This document shows positions 1-8,980 of a stretch of DNA of 64,000 nucleotides, one piece after another; position 1 is the first letter of the stretch, and every line of letters begins with the position of its first letter. The notes below the pieces were generated by a model, which did no database searches, was not told the DNA's origin, and saw only the letters and a list, made by a program, of their open reading frames with translations. Source of the stretch: Alcanivoracaceae bacterium (GTDB lineage: Bacteria > Pseudomonadota > Gammaproteobacteria > Pseudomonadales > Alcanivoracaceae). The stretch covers positions 940,126 through 1,004,125 of the forward strand of contig JARGPU010000001.1 in NCBI GenBank assembly GCA_029210325.1, in the 5' to 3' direction. A program made the translations under genes and the position numbers.

Positions 1-323
1 CGTAACTCTTGTTTCATCACCCAACGCAGGTCCATGCCGAGCCAGCCATACAGCACCCAGATATCGAAATGGCTAAGGTGGTTGGCGGTAATCACATAGC
101 TTTGTCCGCGGCGAATATTGTCAAGGCCGTGCAGGTGTACTTTGATGCCGCTAAGAAATAGCCCAAGCCTGGCCCACGGGACAGCAGTCAGGCGAGCGGT
201 GCGAGCCGGGCCAAGGGCTGGCACGATGAGCAGGCAGAGCAGGCCGAAAAACGCGGTGGCCAGCATCATCACTGGCACTAGAAACAGCCAGACATAAGCA
301 AGGTGCAGCATGCGGACCATCAT
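1..323 (-). CDS. PlsC-type lysophospholipid acyltransferase, 3' part missing
   Basis: N-terminal 107 residues of a membrane acyltransferase, cut by the left window edge. A hydrophobic N-terminus of roughly 40 residues is followed by NHLSHFD, which holds the HX4D catalytic motif of the PlsC/1-acyl-glycerol-3-phosphate acyltransferase family (acyl transfer to a lysophospholipid at the inner membrane). The start ATG at 323 follows AAGGAG with good spacing; a second ATG follows immediately at 320. The next gene upstream on the same strand is the START-domain protein, whose stop at 345 is only 21 bp away, so the two are probably cotranscribed. The exact acyl acceptor cannot be told from this fragment. 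Confidence 0.82.
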   Translation of the reverse strand, partial: MMVRMLHLAYVWLFLVPVMMLATAFFGLLCLLIVPALGPARTARLTAVPWARLGLFLSGIKVHLHGLDNIRRGQSYVITANHLSHFDIWVLYGWLGMDLRWVMKQEL

Positions 324-344
324 TGAACTCCTTTTCAACTCCTG

Positions 345-1133
345 CTAGCGAGCAGGATTGGCCTGATCGACGGTCATGCTTTCAATGGGTGCGGCTGGCG
401 GGTTGCTGTAAAGGTAGCTACGGGCGGAGATAAGGTTGCCTGGTCGGCCGGGTCCGCGCAGCTCGATGTAGTCAAAAAACTGACCCTGATACTCGGCACG
501 GCTGATGATGCGGCGCAGGCGTTCGAGGGTGAAGTAGGGGGCGTCTCGCAGCAGCACGTTGGCTAGCCATGCAGGGATATAGCCGCCCGGGTCCAGAACC
601 AGCTGATAGACCACTTGGACCTGATCCTCACCCAGGCGGGTAATTTGAAAGATGCCTTCCATTTCTGGAAAGCGAACATATTCCGAGTTTACTGGCAGTA
701 AGGTCGGGCGGTTGTCCAGATAGACCGTAACGTTCTCCACATCAGGCATGACAGTGGTCTCAACCCGAGCTTCAAGGATGGCCTCACGATCGTTCAGTGG
801 CCAGGGTAGCTGGGTGGTAAAGCGCAGTTGGCGCAGTAGCGGGCCGTCACGATTGAACTCTGTGGCGCCATCGATGAAGTGAAGCCAGCGCGGGTAGCTT
901 GCGTAGTCTTCCAGCAGGGATACCAGAGCGTACTCGTCGGAAAGCTGGATTTTGCTGACGCCGCGAAAGGTCTTCAGACGCGAGTCGTCCTGATGCCGCA
1001 TATACACCTGGATGCCATTGCGGTCGGTAATCAGCTTCCAGGAAGGGTCCAGCCCTGCATCATCCGTAATGTCGGCGCCCGCCAGAACGCTGATGGTCAG
1101 CGTTAGCAGCAGGGCAATCAGGCGAATGGTCAT
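345..1133 (-). CDS. START-domain lipid-binding protein, exported
   Basis: A 262-residue protein with an N-terminal signal peptide (hydrophobic residues 3-18, small residues before the likely cleavage) and a START-like domain over residues about 30-225. The diagnostic stretches are a Trp-Lys-Leu opening, a WPLNDRE segment and a long C-terminal helix, as in bacterial START/StAR-related proteins. These bind hydrophobic ligands such as lipids; the ligand here is unknown. It lies directly upstream of the PlsC-type gene, which fits a lipid-related role, but that is inference. Confidence 0.78.
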   Translation of the reverse strand: MTIRLIALLLTLTISVLAGADITDDAGLDPSWKLITDRNGIQVYMRHQDDSRLKTFRGVSKIQLSDEYALVSLLEDYASYPRWLHFIDGATEFNRDGPLLRQLRFTTQLPWPLNDREAILEARVETTVMPDVENVTVYLDNRPTLLPVNSEYVRFPEMEGIFQITRLGEDQVQVVYQLVLDPGGYIPAWLANVLLRDAPYFTLERLRRIISRAEYQGQFFDYIELRGPGRPGNLISARSYLYSNPPAAPIESMTVDQANPAR

Positions 1134-1231
1134 TCAGTTCTCCGCATCAGGGTACGGGCAAGTATAGGCAACGCATTCAACTGTCACAATTGTCTGGTAT
1201 CAGGCATTTGCTGCTGAATGGTTGCCGGGTG

Positions 1232-2962
1232 TTACACCATGTCCTGAGCGGCTATATGGGGCCAAGTCTGCTCGAAGGAGCAGGGCTTGCTGATGTGATA
1301 GCCCTGTGCGTAATTCACCCCCAGCGAGGCAAGTAGCTCCATGACCTCGGCATCTTCGACAAATTCGGCAATAGTCAGCAGGTTGAAAGCGCGGGCAACA
1401 TCTACCAGCGCCTTAATCAGCACCTGGTGCTCACTGTCGCCGACCAGATTGCGGACAAAGGAACCATCAATCTTGATGTAATCCAGTGGCAGCTTTTTCA
1501 GGTAATAAAGAGAGGAAAAGCCTACCCCGAAGTCGTCCAGAGCAAAGCGACAGCCCTCATGGCGCAGTGCATCCATAACCTGAATGGAGGCATCAATATC
1601 AGCCAATGCTGCGGTTTCAGTGATTTCAAAAATCACTGAGGCGGGCGGCACCGCAAACTCCTTCAGGCAGCGGCGTACATGGGGCACCAGGTTCGGGTTA
1701 TTAAAGGACCGCCCGGACAGGTTTACTGCCAGCTGTACCGGTTGATCGGCCTGCTGCAGCTGAGCCAGGTGCTCGAATACTCGACGAATGACTTGCTCAT
1801 CGAGACGATGGATCATGCCGTTCTGCTCCGCCGCCATAATCAGCTGGGCGGTATGCAAAGGCTTGTTGTCCTCGTCGTGTCCGCGTAACAGAGCTTCATA
1901 ATGGGTAACGGAGCGGCTTTGCAGGTTTAGAATCGGTTGGTAGTGCATTTCTACGCGCTGCTCATCAAGCAGTTTGCGAATCTGTCTATCCCAGAACATT
2001 CGCTCGTGAATGCGGGCGCGGTGGATGTCATCCCCATCAAACAGGTGCCAGTCATTGCGGCCGTGGGCCTTAGCCTGATAAAGGGCAATATCCGCGTTGG
2101 CCAGCAGTTCATCAATGTTCTTACCGTGTTCCGGGCACAGCACCACGCCGATGCTGGTGGTAACGGCGATGTTGATGTCAGCTTCGAGTGGCGGTAACTG
2201 GTGTAGCGCTGCGCAGCAGCGTCGGGCGGCATGTTCGACGCTGGCCCGGTCGCCGCCATGCAGCAGGATGCCGAATTCGTCTCCACCCAGCCGGGCGATA
2301 ATGTCGGACTGGCGCAGCTCGCCGCGTAGTACCTTGCTCACTTGTTGTAGCAAGCGGTCACCCTGGTGGTGGCCGCTGAGGTCATTGATGTCCTTGAACT
2401 GGTCAAGATCCAGCAGCATCAGGGCAAAGCTACTGCCGCTGGCAACCATGGCCCGGGCGCGCTCAAGAAAGCCACGGCGGTTGAGCAGGCCGGTAAGCGG
2501 GTCATGCAGGGCTAGCCAGCTAAGGTGCTCCTCTGCCAGCCGCTGGTCGGAGATATCCAGCCCAATGCTGACCAGCCGCGCCTCGCCGCCGTCGTGAAGG
2601 TGCCAAGGCACATGCCACCAGGCCAGCAGCAGTGGCTCCGCCCCGGGTCGGGTCATGGCACATTCGTGACGGTAGTGGTTGCGTCGACCGCTGAGTAGTT
2701 CATTCAGCCGAATCGGCAGATCGGCTGGCGCATTGTGCAGCAGCTCGAGAAAGCGTAACCCGTTGGGGATGGCGTCGGGCACCCCGGATAGCCAGCGGCC
2801 GTGCCGGTTGACCGATAGCAATTCGCCACTCTGATTTTGGGTGAAAACAACGATGTCCGCCGTGTCCTGCAGGAGGCGGCTCAGGTCTTGTTGCTCGGCC
2901 AGACTTTTGGCCAGCGAGTCAGCGATGCGTGCAGGTTTTCTGCGCCAATTAAGCAGAGCCAT
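1232..2962 (-). CDS. PAS-GGDEF-EAL cyclic-di-GMP protein
   Basis: Bifunctional-looking c-di-GMP turnover protein, 576 residues from the ATG at 2962. An upstream TTG at 3034 is in frame but has no good ribosome site. The N-terminal PAS-like sensor covers about residues 25-145. The GGDEF domain has intact GGDEF at about 226-230, preceded five residues earlier by RQSD, an RxxD inhibitory site. The EAL domain has EAL at about 356-358, the FEITE segment, the DDFG loop and a terminal AQGYHISKP, so the phosphodiesterase residues look preserved. No membrane segments were seen; probably cytosolic. Whether net activity is synthesis or hydrolysis cannot be decided from sequence. Confidence 0.93.
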   Translation of the reverse strand: MALLNWRRKPARIADSLAKSLAEQQDLSRLLQDTADIVVFTQNQSGELLSVNRHGRWLSGVPDAIPNGLRFLELLHNAPADLPIRLNELLSGRRNHYRHECAMTRPGAEPLLLAWWHVPWHLHDGGEARLVSIGLDISDQRLAEEHLSWLALHDPLTGLLNRRGFLERARAMVASGSSFALMLLDLDQFKDINDLSGHHQGDRLLQQVSKVLRGELRQSDIIARLGGDEFGILLHGGDRASVEHAARRCCAALHQLPPLEADINIAVTTSIGVVLCPEHGKNIDELLANADIALYQAKAHGRNDWHLFDGDDIHRARIHERMFWDRQIRKLLDEQRVEMHYQPILNLQSRSVTHYEALLRGHDEDNKPLHTAQLIMAAEQNGMIHRLDEQVIRRVFEHLAQLQQADQPVQLAVNLSGRSFNNPNLVPHVRRCLKEFAVPPASVIFEITETAALADIDASIQVMDALRHEGCRFALDDFGVGFSSLYYLKKLPLDYIKIDGSFVRNLVGDSEHQVLIKALVDVARAFNLLTIAEFVEDAEVMELLASLGVNYAQGYHISKPCSFEQTWPHIAAQDMV

Positions 2963-3075
2963 TAAATTTTTCCGTCGGGTCAGAGTCAGGGTTGACGGAT
3001 AGTTGAAGCTAGCAGCTGTTATGCTACCGCACAAGCATGAGAGGGCGGCTCAGGATATTTTACTTCTATAGGGTT

Positions 3076-3102
3076 GCTGGAGACCGCTGAACGGTCTCCA
3101 GC
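3076..3102 (-). terminator. hairpin downstream of cold-shock-domain gene
   Basis: A perfect 10-bp inverted repeat (gctggagacc / ggtctccagc) with a 7-nt loop lies just beyond the stop of the gene ending at 3112 (minus strand). No T-run follows, so it is a candidate attenuator or processing hairpin rather than a classical terminator. Confidence 0.45.
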
Positions 3103-3111
3103 AGGTGTTAC

Positions 3112-3690
3112 TCAGTCGAGAATATGTACATCATCAGCCTGATCGCCGCGCTCACTTTGGCGGATGCTGAAGCGTACCTTCTGACCCTGACGCAGGGTGC
3201 GGCGGTCGCCATTGTGCACTGCACGGAAGTGAACAAAAATTTCCTGACCATCGTCTGACAGGATAAATCCGTAACCCTTGTTGGGGTTGAACCACTTCAC
3301 CTGCCCCTGAAGCTGACCGGCTTTTAATGGTCCGGCGGGCATGCGCATCGGTAGCAGGCCAATCAATGGCAGCAGGTACACTGCAAGCGGTATCCATAGC
3401 CATAGCGGGGCAGCACTGTCAGCACTGATAAAGCTGATGCTTAGACCGGCAAGATAAAGGCACAGCAACGGGTGGAGAATGGCGCGACTGTCACTACGAA
3501 TGGTTACGTACAGACTGATACCTGCGGCCAGCAGCAGACCAAAAGCGGTTTGCTGAGCGGCTACCAAGGTGCCCGGTGGATAGAACATCTGTTTGCCGAT
3601 CAGGACAATCGGGTCGATTAATAGCCAGATCCCTGCGACAGCAAAAAGCAGGGTAAAGACAAGATGGAATACAGTTAGTAAGCGTTGCAT
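3112..3690 (-). CDS. membrane protein with C-terminal cold-shock domain
   Basis: 192 residues. The N-terminal part (about 1-115) contains four predicted membrane segments. The C-terminal part (about 127-192) is a cold-shock domain with RNP1-like KGYGFI (138-143) and RNP2-like IFVHF (151-155), the nucleic-acid-binding strands of CspA-type proteins. The CSD would face the cytosol if the short basic linker (PMRMPAG) is inside. The architecture tethers an RNA/ssDNA-binding domain to the inner membrane; substrate and role are unknown. It is transcribed divergently from the gene at 3843. Confidence 0.85.
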   Translation of the reverse strand: MQRLLTVFHLVFTLLFAVAGIWLLIDPIVLIGKQMFYPPGTLVAAQQTAFGLLLAAGISLYVTIRSDSRAILHPLLCLYLAGLSISFISADSAAPLWLWIPLAVYLLPLIGLLPMRMPAGPLKAGQLQGQVKWFNPNKGYGFILSDDGQEIFVHFRAVHNGDRRTLRQGQKVRFSIRQSERGDQADDVHILD

Positions 3691-3842
3691 GGAATAAAAA
3701 CCTCTCAGGTGGAACAGATGGCTGAATACTGCAAAAAGCCCCGTCGGCGCGTCGACATATGCAAGGGACCGTTAGTGGCAATCTCGCGCCTTCACATTGT
3801 AGCCAAAGTTGCCGCTGCCTGTCTGTGTATGGTGTCAGGGCA

Positions 3843-4898
3843 ATGAAGCTGGACTACCCATTTCTGCAGCCGGCCTTTTTTAATGCCCTGGAGCAATGCG
3901 GTGCTGCCTCCGTGGCAACCGGCTGGCAGGCCGCGCACCTGCAGCAAGGTGATGACTGGATGCCGCTTTATCTGAAGCAGCACAATCGCGGTGAGTATGT
4001 GTTTGATCACGGCTGGGCGCAGGCCTATGCCGAGCATGGGCTGCCCTATTTCCCCCGCTTGGTGACAGCGGTGCCGTTCAGTCCACTCAGCGGGCCCCGC
4101 TGGCGCGGCAATCCCTCTGGCGACTGGGTCGCCGAGCAGGTTCGTGACCTTGCCGACCAACACGGCGCCTCATCCTGGCATGTACTGTTTCCTGATAAAG
4201 AAGCGTTGAGGGCGTTTCAGGCGCTGCCATTGCCTTTGGCACAGCGTGAGGCCTGCCATTTTCGTTGGTTTAATCGAGGTTATTCCGATTTCGATGCCTT
4301 TCTCGGCGGCCTGACCTCGCGGCGACGCAAGTCCATTCGTCGCGAGCGCAAGCAGATTCAGGATTCGCCGGTGCGTATTGAACAGGCCTGTGGTGAGCAG
4401 ATCCCGGCACATTGGTGGTCGGCGTTTTACCAGTGTTATGCCGATACCTACTTCAAGCGCGGCCAGAGACCCTACTTGAGCGAGGACTTTTTTCAGCAAT
4501 TGCGTCATTCGCCTTTGGGGTCTCAGCTAATGCTGGTAATGGCGATGATGGATGAAAGGCCAGTCGCCGCTGCCTTCTACTTATTCGATCAGCACACCTT
4601 GTACGGCCGCTACTGGGGTAGTCTGCTGGATATCGACGGGCTACATTTTGAGCTGTGTTACTACCGTGGGATTGAGTTTTGTATTGAGCGCGGGCTACAG
4701 GAGTTTGATCCGGGGGTGCAAGGTGAGCACAAGATTTTGCGTGGTTTTGAGCCGGTCATTACCCATTCCCTGCACTGGATGCGGGAGCCGGCATTTCAGC
4801 GGGCAGTAACGGACTTTTGCCAGCGCGAGGCACTGATGGTGCAAGCCTATCAGCGCGAAGCGCGCACATTGCTGCCTTATCGCCAGCAGGACGACTGA
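3843..4898 (+). CDS. FemAB/GNAT-like protein (DUF482 family)
   Basis: 351 residues from the ATG at 3843; an in-frame extension back to 3759 lacks support and starts in non-conserved sequence. The central region carries a basic R/K-rich segment (SRRRKSIRRERK), and the C-terminal half has the YGRYWGSL and FDPGVQGEHK patterns typical of the DUF482/peptidogalycan-recognition branch of GNAT-like acyltransferases. Members are cytosolic and of unproven substrate. The identification rests on remembered family motifs. Confidence 0.75.
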   Translation: MKLDYPFLQPAFFNALEQCGAASVATGWQAAHLQQGDDWMPLYLKQHNRGEYVFDHGWAQAYAEHGLPYFPRLVTAVPFSPLSGPRWRGNPSGDWVAEQVRDLADQHGASSWHVLFPDKEALRAFQALPLPLAQREACHFRWFNRGYSDFDAFLGGLTSRRRKSIRRERKQIQDSPVRIEQACGEQIPAHWWSAFYQCYADTYFKRGQRPYLSEDFFQQLRHSPLGSQLMLVMAMMDERPVAAAFYLFDQHTLYGRYWGSLLDIDGLHFELCYYRGIEFCIERGLQEFDPGVQGEHKILRGFEPVITHSLHWMREPAFQRAVTDFCQREALMVQAYQREARTLLPYRQQDD

Positions 4899-4910
4899 GG
4901 TCAGATGGGA

Positions 4911-5279
4911 TCAGGCCGCTCGGCTTTGCTGGGCATCAAAATAAACCAGCGCCATGGTGATCAGGTCTTTAAGGTCGCGGGCCGGGTGGCTCGGGTCCTT
5001 GGGGCCCAGTTGTGCGGTGACGTCTTCGAAGTCACCGTCGTCCGGGCAGGACAGGTCGACGAAATACTCAACTACTTTGCGATCCTGGGTGACCAGCGTA
5101 CCGGAGTAGACGCCCTCGTCGAACACCCCAAGGCAGGGAAACACGGCCTCGCCAAGACTGACTCCCTGTGCCTGAAACCAGTCCAGCAGGGTCCGTTCCG
5201 ACTCGCCATGGCGAATCTGGTCAGTCGCAGTAGCCACTGCGTCCCAGGCGTTCTGCTCGCTGATTTTGCTGAATTCCAT
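4911..5279 (-). CDS. conserved hypothetical protein
   Basis: About 122 residues from the ATG at 5279, which follows GGAG with 6-7 nt spacing; a longer in-frame form begins at 5312. Acidic, soluble, no signal peptide and no motif I recognise. It ends 12 bp from the stop of the convergent gene at 3843-4898. It could be a small stand-alone regulatory or chaperone-like protein; no function is assigned. Confidence 0.6.
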   Translation of the reverse strand: MEFSKISEQNAWDAVATATDQIRHGESERTLLDWFQAQGVSLGEAVFPCLGVFDEGVYSGTLVTQDRKVVEYFVDLSCPDDGDFEDVTAQLGPKDPSHPARDLKDLITMALVYFDAQQSRAA

Positions 5280-5402
5280 AGAGCGCTCCGCAATCCTTGT
5301 GCTGGTTGCCATTTTAGTTTGCCGGACCCGGTATCTGGCCAGTGTCTCGGCGACGTCCGGTAGCTATCCGCTGACAGACAGAATTTATGCGTATTGGGGC
5401 CG

Positions 5403-7340
5403 TCAGGCAACCTTGCTAGACCCTTGCAGCAATGGTGGCATCGGGCAGTCCATCAAGGTGGCAATGCCGCGTAGCAGCTCTGCCTCCTGTACCTGAATCA
5501 TGCCGTCCGCCCGGGCAACATCGGCAAGACCGTCCAGAAGCGGCCCTTTCAGCAAGGGGGTCAGGTCGCGCAGGTCGGTGAGCGCCTGATCAAGTAGCTC
5601 GATGCGGCACTTGTCTTTGCCTAGCAGTGTGCGGCCGGCAGGTAGCAGTGTGCCGGAAGCACTACTGAACAGCTGCCGGGCCTGTTCGTCCTTGGCACCG
5701 GAGGCATGCACCATCAGCGATAGCACCAGCTGGATCTGAGCTGCCACGGAGGAATATTGGCGGAAACGGATCGCCGCAGAACGACCAGCATTGGTGCGCA
5801 GGTGGTCAGCAAGAATCCGTGTCAGAACGAACTCAAACAGGGTCAGCCGCTTGTCCTCACGGACCAGGTTTTCCAATTCCTGCAAAAAAGCATCCCGCTG
5901 AGCGTCTGGTAGTTGCTTCAGCGCCGGAATGGCCAGGTCGGTTAATGGCAGGCGCAGGCGCGTGCCCAGCGCGCTAATCTGATCAGCCAGCTGCTGAACA
6001 ATCTGCTTTTCAAGAGCAGTCAGCGACAGGCTGGCGGTCAATTGTTCCGGGCTGGAGCGACTGGCGCCGATGGCCAGAGCCAGGACTACCCATCTGGCAG
6101 ATTCTGGCTGGCGCAGGTTCTGCTTGATCTCTTCCGGGATCGATTGATACAGGCTTTGGGCGTAGCCCATATGAGTCTGCGCCACGGTGCCGATGGAGCC
6201 GGAGATGCCCAGCGCGGCCACCGAGGTTGCCAGTTGGGCCGGTGAATTGCCGGCAAACCCCATGGCTTGTTCTGGCGCTGCCATGGTTGAGCTGTGCGGG
6301 GTGCCGCCGTTTTGCTTTTGTCGCACACGGGCACGCGCCAACCAGTCGCCGCCCAGTGCTTTCAGGCGGTTATCCAGCGGTGGATGAGTGGCCAGAAGGT
6401 GCTGAAGATGAAATGGCACCGTGGCGCCAAAACACATATGGCTCATGTCTTCGCCGTGACTGGAAAGCAGGTGGCTACCGTGCTGGTTGCGAATCTTGAT
6501 CAGAGCATTGGCGATGCCTGATGGATTACGGGTGAACTGTACTGAGGATGCATCGGCAAGCAGCTCGCGCTGCCGGGAGATGGCGGCCTTGATCAGGCGA
6601 CCGAAAAACAGCCCGATGTAGCCGATGATCATCATTGCCAGGCCAAGAATAATCAAAAAGGCGATGCCGGCAGCTTCGTTACGTCCTGAGCGGTGGTTGA
6701 AGAATCGAGCCCGGGTGTTGGCATGCAGGAGCAACTCACCGACCTTGCCAATGGCCAGAATGCCCGCTAGCACAGCGATCAGGCGCATATTCAGACGCAT
6801 ATCAGCATTGAAAATGTGGCTGAACTCATGGGCGATCACGCCCTGCAGCTCCTCTCGACTAAGCGCATCAAGGGTGCCACGGGTAACGATCAGTACCGCC
6901 TCGGTGGGGCGGTAGCCAGCCACCAGAGCGTTGATAGCCTGCTCATGTTCCATAACAAAGGTACGCGGCGCGGGAATGCCAGAGGCAATCGACATCTCCT
7001 CGGTGACATTGCGTAGCTGGCGATCTTCCTGGGTTGTGGCGTCGGGAAGTACTTCCCGGGCGCCGAGTAGCTCGGCCAGTGCTACCCCGCCGCCACGTAG
7101 TTGCCAGGCCTTGCGAGCACTGCCGACCAGAACGATCAACAAGGTGATGATGACACTCCACAGCATGGCGGGAGATTGCAGCCACTCACTGAGTGGATAA
7201 TGACCACCACGCATCCACATGGCCGCCAGATACAGGCACAGGCTGACCGCGCTGACTATGGCGAGAATGGCCAGAACAAAGTAACTGGCCAGTAGCCAGG
7301 TACGTCGCCGGGCACGCTCCTGATGCTGAAAGAAATTCAT
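5403..7340 (-). CDS. M48-family membrane zinc metalloprotease
   Basis: 645 residues. Two N-terminal membrane segments (about 15-42 and 57-73) precede an M48/HtpX-like peptidase domain with the zinc motif HEFSH (171-175), further membrane segments (about 190-245), and a downstream RQRELLADASS stretch supplying the third zinc ligand Glu. The last roughly 300 residues form a helical extension, with a TerB-like acidic DGxADVARADG segment near the end. Most HtpX proteins are about 290 residues, so this is the long form often paired with LemA. It lies 23 bp downstream of lemA in the same operon. Likely membrane-protein quality control; substrates unknown. Confidence 0.9.
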   Translation of the reverse strand: MNFFQHQERARRRTWLLASYFVLAILAIVSAVSLCLYLAAMWMRGGHYPLSEWLQSPAMLWSVIITLLIVLVGSARKAWQLRGGGVALAELLGAREVLPDATTQEDRQLRNVTEEMSIASGIPAPRTFVMEHEQAINALVAGYRPTEAVLIVTRGTLDALSREELQGVIAHEFSHIFNADMRLNMRLIAVLAGILAIGKVGELLLHANTRARFFNHRSGRNEAAGIAFLIILGLAMMIIGYIGLFFGRLIKAAISRQRELLADASSVQFTRNPSGIANALIKIRNQHGSHLLSSHGEDMSHMCFGATVPFHLQHLLATHPPLDNRLKALGGDWLARARVRQKQNGGTPHSSTMAAPEQAMGFAGNSPAQLATSVAALGISGSIGTVAQTHMGYAQSLYQSIPEEIKQNLRQPESARWVVLALAIGASRSSPEQLTASLSLTALEKQIVQQLADQISALGTRLRLPLTDLAIPALKQLPDAQRDAFLQELENLVREDKRLTLFEFVLTRILADHLRTNAGRSAAIRFRQYSSVAAQIQLVLSLMVHASGAKDEQARQLFSSASGTLLPAGRTLLGKDKCRIELLDQALTDLRDLTPLLKGPLLDGLADVARADGMIQVQEAELLRGIATLMDCPMPPLLQGSSKVA

Positions 7341-7363
7341 CGATCAACTGGCTCGCGGGCGCG

Positions 7364-7951
7364 TTAGAAGCTGACTTTTACTGCCTTGCGAGCTTCCGGA
7401 TCCTCAAGGTCAAGCTGCTGGGCACCTTTGAAGTCGCCGAAAAGTCCGCCAATAAAGTTGTTCGGGAATTGCTCGCGGTAGGTGTTGTAGTCCATCACCA
7501 GATCGTTGAATGCCTGACGGGCAAAGCCGACCCGGTTCTCCGTGCTGGACAGCTCTTCCATCAGTTGGGAGATGGTTTCGTTGGCTTTCAGCTCCGGGTA
7601 TTGCTCGGATACCGCATAGAGATTGGCTAGTGAGCCGGATAACAGGCCTTCTGCGCGACCCAGTGTGGCCATGGCGCCCGCGTTGTCCGGGTTGGCGCGG
7701 GCACTCTTACGAGCGCTTTCCGCCTGGTTACGGGCCTCAATAACCTGAGTCAGGGTTTCTTTCTCGTGTCCCAGGTAGGCCTTGGCAGACTCCACTAGCG
7801 ACGGGATCAGGTCGTGACGGCGTTGCAGCTGCACGTCAATCTGGGCGAAGCCATTCTTGAAGCGGTTACGCAGCGCGATCAGTTTGTTGTAGACGGCGAT
7901 CAAATAGATCAGCACCAACAGCAAAAATCCGAGAAATAGCCACATGCCCAT
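7364..7951 (-). CDS. lemA: LemA family protein
   Basis: 195 residues with one N-terminal membrane anchor (about 4-22) followed by an extended helical domain. The family signatures RFKNGFAQIDVQLQRRHDLIPSL (start) and the ENRVGFARQAFND segment are present. LemA proteins are membrane anchored with an exposed helical bundle and commonly sit next to M48 proteases or TPM-domain proteins. The gene precedes the M48 protease and is cotranscribed with it. Confidence 0.93.
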   Translation of the reverse strand: MGMWLFLGFLLLVLIYLIAVYNKLIALRNRFKNGFAQIDVQLQRRHDLIPSLVESAKAYLGHEKETLTQVIEARNQAESARKSARANPDNAGAMATLGRAEGLLSGSLANLYAVSEQYPELKANETISQLMEELSSTENRVGFARQAFNDLVMDYNTYREQFPNNFIGGLFGDFKGAQQLDLEDPEARKAVKVSF

Positions 7952-8071
7952 AATGTTTCCCCCTTCGCCTGATCGCTGTGCCTGATGGCAGAAATTGTTG
8001 TCATCAGCCCGGGCTGTTAGCCGCCGGGCTTTGGCCAGACTATAACTAGCCTGACCGTCGCTGTCAGCGAC

Positions 8072-8980
8072 TCAGTAACCGCTGGTCCGGCTGAGCACGC
8101 CAAATGGCAGATAGTGATCCACTAACAGGGCGGCAAACAGGACAAACAGATAGGTGATGGAATAGCCGAAGGTCTTCATCGGCAGGCTTGGGTCTTCGCT
8201 AAAGCGCAACCGGGTGGCATGTAACAAAAAGATCCCGCCAAGCACCAGAGCGGCAACCAGATAGATCAGCCCGCTCATGCCGGTCAGGTAGGGCAGCAGC
8301 GAGGTCACCACCAGCAGGATGGTGTAATAAAGCACTGACTGGCGAGTAAACGGAATGCCGTGGGTCACCGGCAGCATGGGAATGCCGGCCTTGGCGTACT
8401 CATCGCGGCGGTGAATCGCCAGCGCCCAGAAGTGCGGTGGTGTCCAGACGAAAATAATCAGCACCAACAGCCATGCATAGGCATGGGCTTCGCCGGTGAC
8501 GGCGGTCCAGCCAAGCAACGGCGGGATGGCTCCGGCAAGACCGCCAATAACGATGTTCTGCGGTGTCGCCCGTTTTAGATAGAGGGTGTAGATAAAGGCA
8601 TAGCCAATAAAACCGAACAACGTTAGAAAGGCAGTCAGCGGATTGACCAGCCAGTACAGCAAGGCCATGGACGCGGCAGCCAGAAAAATGGCAAAGGCTA
8701 CGGCGCGGCGCGTGTCCAGGCGACCGGTGACAATGGGTCTGTTCTCGGTGCGTGCCATGATGCCATCAATCTTCTGGTCCATGATCTGGTTGATCGCTGC
8801 GGAAGACATCATCGCCAGAGACATGCCTATAAAGGCGGGCACAAATATTTTAAGCGGCACCATGCCTGCCGGCTCGGTGGCCAGAAACATACCAGCCACT
8901 GCGGTAACCATCAGCAGGGCGACAACGCCCGGTTTGGTCAGTGCCCAGTAGTCGCGCCAGCTCGTGCTTTCTGTGTTCAT
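8072..8980 (-). CDS. cyoE: protoheme IX farnesyltransferase
   Basis: 302 residues, UbiA-type prenyltransferase that attaches a farnesyl chain to heme b to give heme O, the precursor of heme A. It has multiple membrane segments; the first Asp-rich active-site motif reads NQIMDQKIDGIMART and the second lies in the HRRDEYAKAGIPMLP region. Its ATG overlaps the stop of ctaA by 4 bp (ATGA), so the two are translationally coupled. The same function is called ctaB in oxidase operons. Confidence 0.96.
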   Translation of the reverse strand: MNTESTSWRDYWALTKPGVVALLMVTAVAGMFLATEPAGMVPLKIFVPAFIGMSLAMMSSAAINQIMDQKIDGIMARTENRPIVTGRLDTRRAVAFAIFLAAASMALLYWLVNPLTAFLTLFGFIGYAFIYTLYLKRATPQNIVIGGLAGAIPPLLGWTAVTGEAHAYAWLLVLIIFVWTPPHFWALAIHRRDEYAKAGIPMLPVTHGIPFTRQSVLYYTILLVVTSLLPYLTGMSGLIYLVAALVLGGIFLLHATRLRFSEDPSLPMKTFGYSITYLFVLFAALLVDHYLPFGVLSRTSGY

